From NCBI GenBank assembly GCA_963929915.1, contig CAWVJY010000005.1:182646-246645 (forward strand): a stretch of DNA of 64,000 nucleotides, written 5' to 3'. Origin of the DNA: CAG-273 sp963929915 (GTDB lineage: Bacteria; Bacillota; Clostridia; TANB77; CAG-508). The stretch's first letter is position 1, and each line of letters begins with the position of its first letter. Below, one piece after another: positions 8,039 through 16,189 of this stretch. The position numbers were made by a program, and so were the translations under genes. The notes below the pieces were generated by a model. The model made no database searches. It was not told the DNA's origin and was given only the letters and a program-made list of their open reading frames with translations.

Positions 8039-8899
8039 TTACTCTAATTTTAATTTTTCATCCATTTTTTCTAACCTACGAATACTACTATTATTTTTTA
8101 ATAATTCTAATTGTTTTTTAGCTGTATTATTCAATTTTACAATTCTTTCACTTTGAGAAATTCCACTTGTTATCATTTCAGCATTTATATTTTCAAGATT
8201 GGCTAAAACCACTAAATGTAAAATGTCTGTATAATCTCGAATATTCCCATCCAAATTAGGGTTTTTATCTCTCCATTCTTTAGCTGTCATTCCAAATAAA
8301 GCAACATTTAAGACATCTGCTTCATTTGCATATACATATTGTTTTTGTTTTTCAGTTAGAGTTGGAACAATAAATTCTTTTATACTATCTGTGTGAATAA
8401 TATAATTAGTTTTGGATAGTTCCCTTTTTACAGACCATTCAATTTTATTTTGGTATGCTTCATTAATTTTTAATCGTTCAAATTCAGTTATTAAATACAA
8501 CTTAAATTCTGGACTTAGCCAACTTGCAAATTCAAAAGCAATATCTGGATGTGCAAATGTTCCGATGCTATATTTACCACCTTTTGCAATAATTCCAATA
8601 CTATTTGTTCTTTTTATCCATTGTGTAGGAGACATTGCAAAAGAATTTTTTCCATATTCAGTTTTAATTTGGTCGAATTCGACCAAATTAAAATTAGAAT
8701 TATGCAATTGTTCCCAAAGTCCTATATAATCAATTGTGCTAACTCTTCTTAACCAGTTTTTTACGGTAAAGGATGGATCGCTTGAATTTTGATATTTAGC
8801 TAAATCAGTTAATGATATAAAGTCTGTTTTATCAATTCTAATAACACTTATAGGTGTATCCTTTACTATCATTTCTGTTTTTATAAGTTCATTTTTCAT
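8039..8899 (-). CDS. KilA-N domain protein
   Basis: This 286-residue protein begins with a KilA-N DNA-binding domain (about residues 15-140: SLTDLAKY, NWLRRVSTIDYIGLWEQLHN, KGGKYSIGTFAHPDIAFEFASWLSPEF). The C-terminal half contains a conserved AKEWRDKNPNLDGNIRDY block. Such proteins are common in phages and mobile islands, where they act as antirepressors or regulators. It lies alone between a toxin remnant and tmRNA, suggesting leftover island material. The ATG at 8899 has only a weak ribosome site. The target is unknown. Confidence 0.8.
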   Translation of the reverse strand: MKNELIKTEMIVKDTPISVIRIDKTDFISLTDLAKYQNSSDPSFTVKNWLRRVSTIDYIGLWEQLHNSNFNLVEFDQIKTEYGKNSFAMSPTQWIKRTNSIGIIAKGGKYSIGTFAHPDIAFEFASWLSPEFKLYLITEFERLKINEAYQNKIEWSVKRELSKTNYIIHTDSIKEFIVPTLTEKQKQYVYANEADVLNVALFGMTAKEWRDKNPNLDGNIRDYTDILHLVVLANLENINAEMITSGISQSERIVKLNNTAKKQLELLKNNSSIRRLEKMDEKLKLE

Positions 8900-9008
8900 A
8901 AGTAAAAATCACTTCCAATCTCAGTAAATTTCATATACATTTTAAAACAATTGTTTGTAAAAGTCAAGTGGATTTTCAAATCAATCAGGGTAATTTTTTT
9001 TACCCATC

Positions 9009-9037
9009 TTGCTATTTCCTTTGAAATATTGTATAAT
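9009..9037 (+). promoter_or_regulatory. Promoter of the tmRNA gene
   Basis: TTGCTA at 9009-9014 and TATAAT at 9032-9037 are separated by 17 bases and lie 18 bases before the first base of tmRNA, a good housekeeping sigma factor promoter. Confidence 0.7.
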
Positions 9038-9055
9038 AATATATGTACGGTATAT

Positions 9056-9415
9056 GGGGATGTATTTGGTTTCGACAGTATTTTGGTCCATATAGATAGC
9101 GAGTAGTGGATTCTCACTTGGCCACTTTAATAATGTGAGAAATAAAAATAAACGCTGATAATAGAGAATTAGCATACGCTGCTTAGTTTAAGTAGCACGT
9201 CTTACTTTAAGTGCCCACGCTTTTAGATAAGGCGCCGATTAGTGGGAAACAAAGCTATTTTTAGCCATGGAAATAGTAGGTAATTTAAATGGCTACCTTT
9301 TTTTTAAGTTTGTTTGTTAATTTAGTAAAAAGGGAATTTTAATAACAAACTGCACTCGGAGAAGTTTATATGGTAAGAATATTGGACAGGAGTTCGACTC
9401 TCCTCATCTCCACCA
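9056..9415 (+). ncRNA. ssrA: Transfer-messenger RNA
   Basis: The 5' end GGGGATGTATTTGGTTTCGAC and the 3' end TTCGACTCTCCTCATCTCCACCA form the tRNA-like domain of tmRNA with an encoded CCA. The reading frame at 9154-9186 encodes the tag ADNRELAYAA followed by TAG. tmRNA with SmpB rescues ribosomes stalled without a stop codon and tags the protein for degradation. In an organism that may stall at CGG codons this pathway is of special interest. The promoter is directly upstream. Confidence 0.97.
9154..9186 (+). CDS. tmRNA proteolysis tag reading frame
   Basis: Ten codons, GCT GAT AAT ... GCT GCT, then TAG encode ADNRELAYAA. It ends in the hydrophobic AA expected for ClpXP recognition and begins with the Ala resume codon. 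Confidence 0.85.
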   Translation, partial: ADNRELAYAA

Positions 9416-9474
9416 AATAAGCATTATGCGAACTCATTGAGTTCATTTATGGGTAACCAACCTCCACCAAATAA
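9408..9474. repeat. Duplicated tmRNA 3' end, attachment-site-like scar
   Basis: The 13-base CTCCACCAAATAA that covers the tmRNA 3' end (9408-9420) recurs at 9462-9474. tmRNA 3' ends are common integration sites for phages and islands, so the second copy looks like an attachment-site remnant. Only 41 bases lie between the copies and no integrase is near. Confidence 0.45.
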
Positions 9475-9486
9475 TTTTTAAAATTT
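9470..9486. repeat. Left target-site duplication of IS30 copy 1
   Basis: AATAATTTTTAAAATTT at 9470-9486 is repeated at 10681-10697 on the other side of the element. At 17 bp it is long for IS30-type transposition, but like that of the mycoplasmal IS1630. The target is itself nearly palindromic. Confidence 0.7.
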
Positions 9487-10680
9487 TATAAATGGTAAAA
9501 TTAAATTACCGTTTTAAGATAAATAAAAAGACACATAATTAAAACTTATGATACAATGTTGGTGTCGAATCAAACATTGAAAGGAAGAATTAATTATGTG
9601 TCAAGAAAATAATACCACAAAAAGTAGAAAAGGTAAACACTTAGAATATAGTGAAAGACAATCAATAGAAAGATGGTGGAATAGAGATAAACGTACAAAA
9701 CTTGAAATAGCTGAACTTTTAGATAGAACAGAAAAGACAATAAGGAATGAAATAAAAAGAGGATTAGTAAAAAATCTAACAACGGAATTAATTGAAATAT
9801 GGGTATATAGTGCAGATGTAGCACAGCAAAAATATGAATATTATTTAAAAGCAAAAGGACCAAAGTTAAAAATAGATAATGATTATGAATTAAAAGAATA
9901 TGTTGAAAAAGCTATAAAAGAAGATAAAAAGTCACCAGAAGTAATAGCAAAAGAGATAAAAACAATGAATTTTAAAACAAAAATGTGTGCAAGAACAATT
10001 AGAAATAATATATATGCAGGAGATATTTATGATATAAAATCAAGCGATATGATTTACAACAAAGAATATAAGGAAAAAAATAAAGAAAAGACAGTATGCG
10101 AAAAAGTACCAGCAGAAAAGAGTATAGATTATAGACCAGAAGAAGCTAATAGTAGAGAAATATATGGACATTGGGAAGGAGATTTAGTAATAGGAACTAA
10201 AAAAAGAGGTTCAGTATTATTTACTTTAACTGAAAGAAAGACAAGGGAAGAAATAATCGTAAAGCTACCCGGAAAGAAAGCAGAATATGTAGCAAAAGCA
10301 TTAGATATAATAGAAAAGAAATATAAAAAAATATTTTATAATAAATTTAAAACTATAACTTTTGATAATGGTGGAGAATTTAGAAATTGGAAGGCTTTAG
10401 AGAAATCTTATGATAATCGAAGAAAAAAGGCTAGAACACAAATATATTATGCCCATCCATATCGTTCAGGAGAACGAGGAAGTAATGAAAATGCTAATAG
10501 ATTAATAAGAAGGTTTATACCAAAAGGAATTGATATAACACCAATATCAGAAGAATTTATACAAAAAATAGAAGATTGGATAAATAATTATCCAAGAGCT
10601 ATGTTTAATTATAAAAGTACCAACGAAATCTTAAGTGAAATTTGTGCATAATAAACCGGAAATTTATTATTGCCATTTAT
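9487..10680 (+). mobile_element. IS30-family insertion sequence, copy 1
   Basis: An 1194-bp element bounded by imperfect inverted repeats (TATAAATGGTAAAATTAAAT at the left; the right end reads outward-in as ATAAATGGCAATAATAAATT). It encodes one transposase. An element of identical length and identical transposase lies inverted at 13706-14899, so one or both insertions are recent. It sits directly after the tmRNA attachment-like scar. Confidence 0.9.
9596..10651 (+). CDS. IS30-family transposase
   Basis: This 351-residue DDE transposase has an N-terminal helix-turn-helix region (about 15-60, RQSIERWWNRDKRTKLEIAE), then an RNase H-like catalytic domain with GHWEGDLVIG near 190 (first Asp), TFDNGGEF near 255 (second Asp) and SNENANRLIRRFIPKG near 300 (Glu), the IS30 DDE layout. 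An AAAGGAAG ribosome site precedes the ATG. No frame damage is visible, so the element may be active. The protein is identical to that of copy 2. Confidence 0.95.
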   Translation: MCQENNTTKSRKGKHLEYSERQSIERWWNRDKRTKLEIAELLDRTEKTIRNEIKRGLVKNLTTELIEIWVYSADVAQQKYEYYLKAKGPKLKIDNDYELKEYVEKAIKEDKKSPEVIAKEIKTMNFKTKMCARTIRNNIYAGDIYDIKSSDMIYNKEYKEKNKEKTVCEKVPAEKSIDYRPEEANSREIYGHWEGDLVIGTKKRGSVLFTLTERKTREEIIVKLPGKKAEYVAKALDIIEKKYKKIFYNKFKTITFDNGGEFRNWKALEKSYDNRRKKARTQIYYAHPYRSGERGSNENANRLIRRFIPKGIDITPISEEFIQKIEDWINNYPRAMFNYKSTNEILSEICA

Positions 10681-10760
10681 AATAATTTTTAAAATTTCAT
10701 TTTTTACTTGCACTTCCTGTTATTATATGTTAATATAATAAAGTAAGTGTTTTAAGAAAT

Positions 10761-10835
10761 AGGGGTATAGTGTTAATGGTAGCACATCGGTCTCCAAAAC
10801 CGCCTGTGAGGGTTCGAATCCTTCTACCCCTGCCA
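10761..10835 (+). tRNA. trnW: tRNA-Trp (anticodon CCA)
   Basis: AGGGGTA pairs with TACCCCT to form the acceptor stem. The anticodon loop CTCCAAA contains CCA, the T-loop is TTCGAAT, and the 3' end GCCA is encoded. One mismatch is apparent at the top of the anticodon stem (27-43). A TTGCAC box lies about 50 bases upstream. Confidence 0.95.
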
Positions 10836-10960
10836 TATTTCCCTAATATGAACCTTATTTGTTTCAATGGTGGTTTCATAGTTAGGGAATTTATTTAACT
10901 GTTGCAAGTGTTCTATATGTATGTTAGAATTATAGTATTATTATAGGGGAACATAAATAA

Positions 10961-11416
10961 ATGGAAAAATTAAAAGAAATTTTAAATAAAGTATTGAACA
11001 AAGAAGTAATTTCATATATTATTTTTGGTGTATTAACTACTTTAGTCAATATTATCGTTTCTTTTGTATTAAAGGCTTGGCTAAATGTAGAAGGAAATAT
11101 TGCAAGTACAGTGGGAATTGTTGCTTCTATTTTATTTGCTTATTTTACAAATCGTAAATGGGTTTTCCATTCTACGGCTCATGGTTTCAAGGAAAAGCTT
11201 ACAGAGTTTGGCAAATTTATTTTAGGTAGAGCTTTTACTATGGTAGTAGAAATTGTAGGTGTATTTTTATTAAATGATGTACTTCATAGTTTCTATACTG
11301 TTTTTAGTGAAAATATTGCTTATTTAATTAATAAATGTATTATTACAGTTATTGTTATTATTTTAAACTTTTTTATTAGCAAGTTTTTTGCTTTCAAAAA
11401 AATTTCTAAAGATTAG
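10961..11416 (+). CDS. GtrA-like membrane protein
   Basis: This 151-residue protein has four hydrophobic segments (about 20-40, 48-66, 85-108 and 120-142), and YFTNRKWVFH follows the second, the hallmark of the GtrA family. Members help move or flip polyprenyl-linked sugars for cell-surface glycosylation, but several are only inferred. An AGGGGAA ribosome site precedes the ATG. No glycosyltransferase is adjacent, so the partner is unknown. It is one of the genes enclosed by the two IS30 copies. Confidence 0.85.
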   Translation: MEKLKEILNKVLNKEVISYIIFGVLTTLVNIIVSFVLKAWLNVEGNIASTVGIVASILFAYFTNRKWVFHSTAHGFKEKLTEFGKFILGRAFTMVVEIVGVFLLNDVLHSFYTVFSENIAYLINKCIITVIVIILNFFISKFFAFKKISKD

Positions 11417-11498
11417 AATATAATCAATTTTAAAGCTTGAGGTTTTTAATTATAGCTTAAATGTGAAATATAAAAATAATAAACATTAAACATTGAGC

Positions 11499-11533
11499 AT
11501 TAAATATTAAATATTAAATATTAAATATTAAAT
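11499..11533. repeat. ATTAAAT tandem repeat, five units
   Basis: Five perfect 7-bp units between gtrA and the M23 peptidase. No gene is present in 11417-11611. Confidence 0.8.
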
Positions 11534-11611
11534 TTAATTTTATTATATTGAACTTTAAGAAAAGAAATTTTAATAGATAAATTGGGGGTTACTAGAATTG
11601 GAGGTTATTTT

Positions 11612-12210
11612 ATGTCTAGTAACTTTTTTAAGTCTTTTTATGGTATTCTTATTATTTTAATTGTTCTTATTTTCTTTATTTCTTGTTTTTTTGCCCCTGC
11701 TATTTTAGGAAATACTAATATACCTTTTGAAGATATTTTTTATTCTTTTGATTTAAATGATGCTTATATTTGGCCAAGCCCTGGGTATACTACCATTAAT
11801 TCCTATTTTGGTTATCGTACTTCTCCTACTGCAGGTGCTAGTTCTTACCATAAAGGGCTTGATATTGGTGCTCCACAAGGAAGTAATTTAGTTGCTGTTT
11901 GTGATGGGCAAATTACTTTTACTGGTTTTTTAGGCGGTGGTGGTTATACTATTACCTTAACTTCTGGAAATATAAAGTTTACGTATTGCCATGTTTCTCC
12001 TAATTATATTGTTAAAACTGGAGATAACGTAAAAAAGGGCCAAGTGATTGGCAAAGTTGGTCCTAAAAATGTGTATGGTGTTAAACGGTAATCAATATAA
12101 AGATGAGAACCGGTAACCCTACAAATGGTGCTACTACTGGTTCTCATCTTCATTTTGGTGTACGTATTAATAATAATTATGTGGATCCTCTTACTTTACT
12201 AAAAAAGTAA
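11612..12210 (+). CDS. M23-family (LytM-type) metallopeptidase, two +1 frameshifts at CGG
   Basis: Starting at ATG 11612 (GGAGG upstream), the protein has a membrane anchor (about residues 8-30), then a LytM/M23 domain: YHKGLDIGAP supplies the zinc-binding His and Asp, and SHLHFGV the last His. The frame breaks at CGG 12086-12088 and again at CGG 12111-12113. Skipping each C gives VYGVKGNQYKDENGNPTNG, joins the two domain halves and reaches TAA at 12208-12210 (about 198 residues). Without both shifts the catalytic HxH is lost. M23 enzymes cut cell-wall peptides, and in spore-formers SpoIIQ/SpoIIIAH-type relatives exist. The exact role is unknown. Confidence 0.75.
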
Positions 12211-12279
12211 GAAAATCCACATAGCAATTCTAAATTATATAATTATTACAAACATTATCTTTATTTTTTGAATAAATTA

Positions 12280-12945
12280 TTACATGTCATCCTCTTCATC
12301 TTCTTCGTCTTCTTGCCCTTCTCTATCTTCTGGCTTATTATCTTTTTCATTATGATTCAAAGCTTGTTTGTTTGCCTTTTTAGATTTTCTTTGTGGCATA
12401 TGAATAATTAATTCTTCTTCGCTATCTTCATCATCATAAACAATTTCGTCTTCGTCATCTTCTATATTGGTATCATCATCATTAATATTAGTGTTTTCTT
12501 CAAATTCTTCACAATGGTGTGAACAACTAGAACAATCTTCTAAGTCACAGTCCTCCTCTTCATTCCAGTCTAGTTCAATTATATTGTGGCATTCTGGGCA
12601 TTCTACCTCTGCATTGCTTTCATTATTAATATCTGTTACAAACTCATGGTTACAATATGGGCAAACAATTTCAAATTCATAACCTTCTTCGTCTTCGTAA
12701 ATATCACTTTCAATACCATCTACTGCTTTTTGTACATTGTTAATTTTTTGTTCTATTACTTTTTGCCTTTCTTCCATTTCTTGTACTTTTTTATCTGTAA
12801 GATAGGTTAAACGGTCTATAATATCCATGAACATAATAGAAAGTTCTTGAAATTTTTCTGTTACAAATTGTTTGTCTTCTTCATTTTGAAAGTAATTTTC
12901 CAAATCTTTTAAAATTGTTTGATAATGATTTCTTAAATCTGACAT
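12280..12945 (-). CDS. Acidic zinc-ribbon protein (CD1247-like)
   Basis: The first ~95 of 221 residues are helical and probably coiled (KKVQEMEERQKVIEQKINN). A zinc ribbon follows with CPYCNHEF and CPECHNII, and then a very acidic tail (NINDDDTNIEDDEDEIVYD, EDEEDEEDDM). The N-terminal part plus CxxC ribbon resembles the clostridial CD1247-type family, usually linked to efp or AraC-like genes. It follows efp by 26 bases in the same direction, so they are probably an operon. Its function has not been established. Confidence 0.7.
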   Translation of the reverse strand: MSDLRNHYQTILKDLENYFQNEEDKQFVTEKFQELSIMFMDIIDRLTYLTDKKVQEMEERQKVIEQKINNVQKAVDGIESDIYEDEEGYEFEIVCPYCNHEFVTDINNESNAEVECPECHNIIELDWNEEEDCDLEDCSSCSHHCEEFEENTNINDDDTNIEDDEDEIVYDDEDSEEELIIHMPQRKSKKANKQALNHNEKDNKPEDREGQEDEEDEEDDM

Positions 12946-12971
12946 GTTTTTTATTTACTTCCTTCCGTATT

Positions 12972-13538
12972 TTATACTCTTTCCATATATTCCCCAGTTC
13001 TAGTATCAATACGAATAACGTCTCCAATATTTACAAACATTGGAACTGAAATTTCATAACCATTTTCTAGTGTTGCAGGTTTTCCTGAAGTGGTTGTAGT
13101 GTTTCCTGCAAATCCTGGTTCTGTATATGTAACTTCTAATTCAACAAACATTGGTGGTTCTACAGAAAATACATGTCCTTTATAAGAAAGAATTTTTACA
13201 TTCATATTTTCTTTTAAGAATTTTAAACTATCACCAAGTTGTTCTTTATTTAAAGGTAATTGTTCATATGTTTCATTATCCATAAAATAGTAAATGTCGC
13301 TGTCGCTATATAAGTATTGCATTTCTCTTTTTTCAATTTCTGCTGCTGGATATTTTTCTGATGGATTGAATGTTTTTTCTATTACTGCTCCTGAAATAAC
13401 ATTTTTTAATCTTGTTCTAACAAAAGCTGAACCCTTTCCTGGTTTTACGTGTTGGAATTCTACTACTTTAAATACATTTCCATCCATTTCAAATGTTGTT
13501 CCATTTCTAAAATCTCCTGCCATATATACTTCTGCCAT
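12972..13538 (-). CDS. efp: Elongation factor P
   Basis: The 188-residue protein has the three beta-barrel domains of EF-P, which relieves ribosome stalling at polyproline. PGKGSAFVR (about residues 32-40) is the conserved loop bearing the Lys that in some bacteria is modified. GDVIRIDTRTGEYMERV closes domain III. In most Firmicutes pepP lies directly upstream in the same operon. Here pepP is separated from efp by an IS30 insertion (13706-14899), so efp expression depends on another promoter or on read-through. Confidence 0.97.
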   Translation of the reverse strand: MAEVYMAGDFRNGTTFEMDGNVFKVVEFQHVKPGKGSAFVRTRLKNVISGAVIEKTFNPSEKYPAAEIEKREMQYLYSDSDIYYFMDNETYEQLPLNKEQLGDSLKFLKENMNVKILSYKGHVFSVEPPMFVELEVTYTEPGFAGNTTTTSGKPATLENGYEISVPMFVNIGDVIRIDTRTGEYMERV

Positions 13539-13705
13539 GTTTCATTTCCCCTTTCAAAATACATTTATTTTTTTAATTTTTAATTTATCAATGGCTTTAT
13601 TTTTTTAGCTTGTGCTTATTTTGTTCTATCTTTATTTTTGCACTTTCCTATTATACCGCGAATTTTCCAAAAAAGCAAGCATTACTGTGCTTTTCTCTTA
13701 ATTTT

Positions 13706-14899
13706 ATAAATGGCAATAATAAATTTCCGGTTTATTATGCACAAATTTCACTTAAGATTTCGTTGGTACTTTTATAATTAAACATAGCTCTTGGATAATT
13801 ATTTATCCAATCTTCTATTTTTTGTATAAATTCTTCTGATATTGGTGTTATATCAATTCCTTTTGGTATAAACCTTCTTATTAATCTATTAGCATTTTCA
13901 TTACTTCCTCGTTCTCCTGAACGATATGGATGGGCATAATATATTTGTGTTCTAGCCTTTTTTCTTCGATTATCATAAGATTTCTCTAAAGCCTTCCAAT
14001 TTCTAAATTCTCCACCATTATCAAAAGTTATAGTTTTAAATTTATTATAAAATATTTTTTTATATTTCTTTTCTATTATATCTAATGCTTTTGCTACATA
14101 TTCTGCTTTCTTTCCGGGTAGCTTTACGATTATTTCTTCCCTTGTCTTTCTTTCAGTTAAAGTAAATAATACTGAACCTCTTTTTTTAGTTCCTATTACT
14201 AAATCTCCTTCCCAATGTCCATATATTTCTCTACTATTAGCTTCTTCTGGTCTATAATCTATACTCTTTTCTGCTGGTACTTTTTCGCATACTGTCTTTT
14301 CTTTATTTTTTTCCTTATATTCTTTGTTGTAAATCATATCGCTTGATTTTATATCATAAATATCTCCTGCATATATATTATTTCTAATTGTTCTTGCACA
14401 CATTTTTGTTTTAAAATTCATTGTTTTTATCTCTTTTGCTATTACTTCTGGTGACTTTTTATCTTCTTTTATAGCTTTTTCAACATATTCTTTTAATTCA
14501 TAATCATTATCTATTTTTAACTTTGGTCCTTTTGCTTTTAAATAATATTCATATTTTTGCTGTGCTACATCTGCACTATATACCCATATTTCAATTAATT
14601 CCGTTGTTAGATTTTTTACTAATCCTCTTTTTATTTCATTCCTTATTGTCTTTTCTGTTCTATCTAAAAGTTCAGCTATTTCAAGTTTTGTACGTTTATC
14701 TCTATTCCACCATCTTTCTATTGATTGTCTTTCACTATATTCTAAGTGTTTACCTTTTCTACTTTTTGTGGTATTATTTTCTTGACACATAATTAATTCT
14801 TCCTTTCAATGTTTGATTCGACACCAACATTGTATCATAAGTTTTAATTATGTGTCTTTTTATTTATCTTAAAACGGTAATTTAATTTTACCATTTATA
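13706..14899 (-). mobile_element. IS30-family insertion sequence, copy 2
   Basis: Same 1194-bp length and ends as copy 1, in the opposite orientation. It is flanked by 16-bp direct repeats CTTTTCTCTTAATTTT at 13690-13705 and 14900-14915. It interrupts the space between pepP and efp. The two copies enclose about 3 kb (tRNA-Trp to efp) and could support inversion of that segment by recombination. Confidence 0.9.
13735..14790 (-). CDS. IS30-family transposase (copy 2)
   Basis: This 351-residue protein is identical to the transposase of copy 1, with the same N-terminal helix-turn-helix and DDE catalytic motifs (EGDLVIG, FDNGGEF, NENANRLIRRF). The upstream AAAGGAAG ribosome site is retained inside the element. 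Identity with copy 1 argues that the element moved recently. Confidence 0.95.
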   Translation of the reverse strand: MCQENNTTKSRKGKHLEYSERQSIERWWNRDKRTKLEIAELLDRTEKTIRNEIKRGLVKNLTTELIEIWVYSADVAQQKYEYYLKAKGPKLKIDNDYELKEYVEKAIKEDKKSPEVIAKEIKTMNFKTKMCARTIRNNIYAGDIYDIKSSDMIYNKEYKEKNKEKTVCEKVPAEKSIDYRPEEANSREIYGHWEGDLVIGTKKRGSVLFTLTERKTREEIIVKLPGKKAEYVAKALDIIEKKYKKIFYNKFKTITFDNGGEFRNWKALEKSYDNRRKKARTQIYYAHPYRSGERGSNENANRLIRRFIPKGIDITPISEEFIQKIEDWINNYPRAMFNYKSTNEILSEICA

Positions 14900-14987
14900 C
14901 TTTTCTCTTAATTTTATCTATTTCATGCATTTAAATTTTTATTTAACCATAATATCTATTTAAAATAAATATTATGTGTTTATTTTA

Positions 14988-16076
14988 TTAAGCTTCAAAG
15001 TTGGAATTGACTTTATCTACTATAATATAATTTTTGTCCGATTTTGTTAAATTTATGCAACCAGATTTTGTAATTAATACTGTATCTTCTATTCTAACTC
15101 CGAATTTTCCTGGTAAATAGATTCCTGGTTCATTGGTAACTACCATATTTTCTTTTAAATTATTATCATTTTTGCTATTTATATAAGGAAATTCGTGAAT
15201 ATCTAAGCCTACTCCATGACCTAAGCTATGTACTAAACTATAGCCATTTAATTTAAAGTCATTTTCGACATTTTTAGAAAGAATTCGAATACTTGCTCCT
15301 TCTTTCATATCTTGCCCTGTTTGTAACTGATTTTTTAAAACTAAATCATAAATAGGCTTTATGGTGTCTGGTACAAAACGTGCAAAAAATGTTCTTGTCA
15401 TGTCTGAACAATATCCATTTACTTTACAACCAAAATCAATGGTAATAGGGTCTCCTGCTTCTATTTTCTTTTCTGTTGTTTTTGCATGTGGTTTGGAAGA
15501 ATTGTTTCCAGATGCTACTATGGTTTCAAATGAAGTTCCTTCTGCTCCATGGTCTAAAAAATATCTTTCTATTTCATAGGCAATTTGTTTTTCTGTCATT
15601 CCTATTTTGATATATTCTAGTAAGTGTGTAAAACAATCATCTGTTAAGTTACAGGCTTGCTTAATGCATTCTATTTCTTGTTCATCTTTTATCATTCTTT
15701 GTTTTTCTAAAACATATTCTGTTTCTTCTAGGTGATTTGCTTTATATAACTGCATATATTTTTTATACATAGCATAAGTAACATAATTTTCTTCAAAGCC
15801 TACGTTTTCGCAAAAAGAGAAGAAGTTTTCATAATCATATTTACTTACATCTGAAATATTGTGAACAATAATATCATCATCAATGGTTAAAACAGACTGT
15901 ACTTCTTCTAAATATCTACTGTCTGTAATATAATGATTTTCTTTTCTTGTTATTAATAATACGCCTTCTGCATTGATGCCAGTTAAATACCTAACATTAA
16001 CTGGATTAGAAATAATCATGCCTTGCATATCTAGCCCACGAAGTTTTTCCCTTAGCCATCTAATTTTTGTATTCAT
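14988..16076 (-). CDS. pepP: Xaa-Pro aminopeptidase
   Basis: M24-family metallopeptidase that removes an N-terminal residue preceding proline. The N-terminal creatinase-type domain covers about residues 1-125. The pita-bread catalytic domain follows, with metal ligands visible in DFGCKVNGYCSDMTR, HSLGHGVGLDIHE, NEPGIY and GVRIEDTV. I chose ATG 16076 (MNTKIRW) over an in-frame GTG three codons earlier because GGTGGGG lies eight bases before it. The usual downstream partner efp is cut off by IS30 copy 2. Confidence 0.93.
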   Translation of the reverse strand: MNTKIRWLREKLRGLDMQGMIISNPVNVRYLTGINAEGVLLITRKENHYITDSRYLEEVQSVLTIDDDIIVHNISDVSKYDYENFFSFCENVGFEENYVTYAMYKKYMQLYKANHLEETEYVLEKQRMIKDEQEIECIKQACNLTDDCFTHLLEYIKIGMTEKQIAYEIERYFLDHGAEGTSFETIVASGNNSSKPHAKTTEKKIEAGDPITIDFGCKVNGYCSDMTRTFFARFVPDTIKPIYDLVLKNQLQTGQDMKEGASIRILSKNVENDFKLNGYSLVHSLGHGVGLDIHEFPYINSKNDNNLKENMVVTNEPGIYLPGKFGVRIEDTVLITKSGCINLTKSDKNYIIVDKVNSNFEA

Positions 16077-16189
16077 ACAAACCACCCCACCTAACTTTAT
16101 TTTAGGTTTTTCTTTTCATTTTCTATTGTTTGTTATTTCATTGTTACTTCTATTTTTTATTCTCTTCTATTTTCTTTTTTTATTGTTTT

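Noticed and set aside
8896..9175. Reverse-strand frames between the KilA-N gene and tmRNA
   Set aside because: They overlap the tmRNA gene and its promoter and have no ribosome site or family resemblance.
13671..13694. AAAAGCA/TGCTTTT as a pepP or efp terminator
   Set aside because: The stem is weak with a ten-base loop and its position was altered by the IS30 insertion, so I do not list it.
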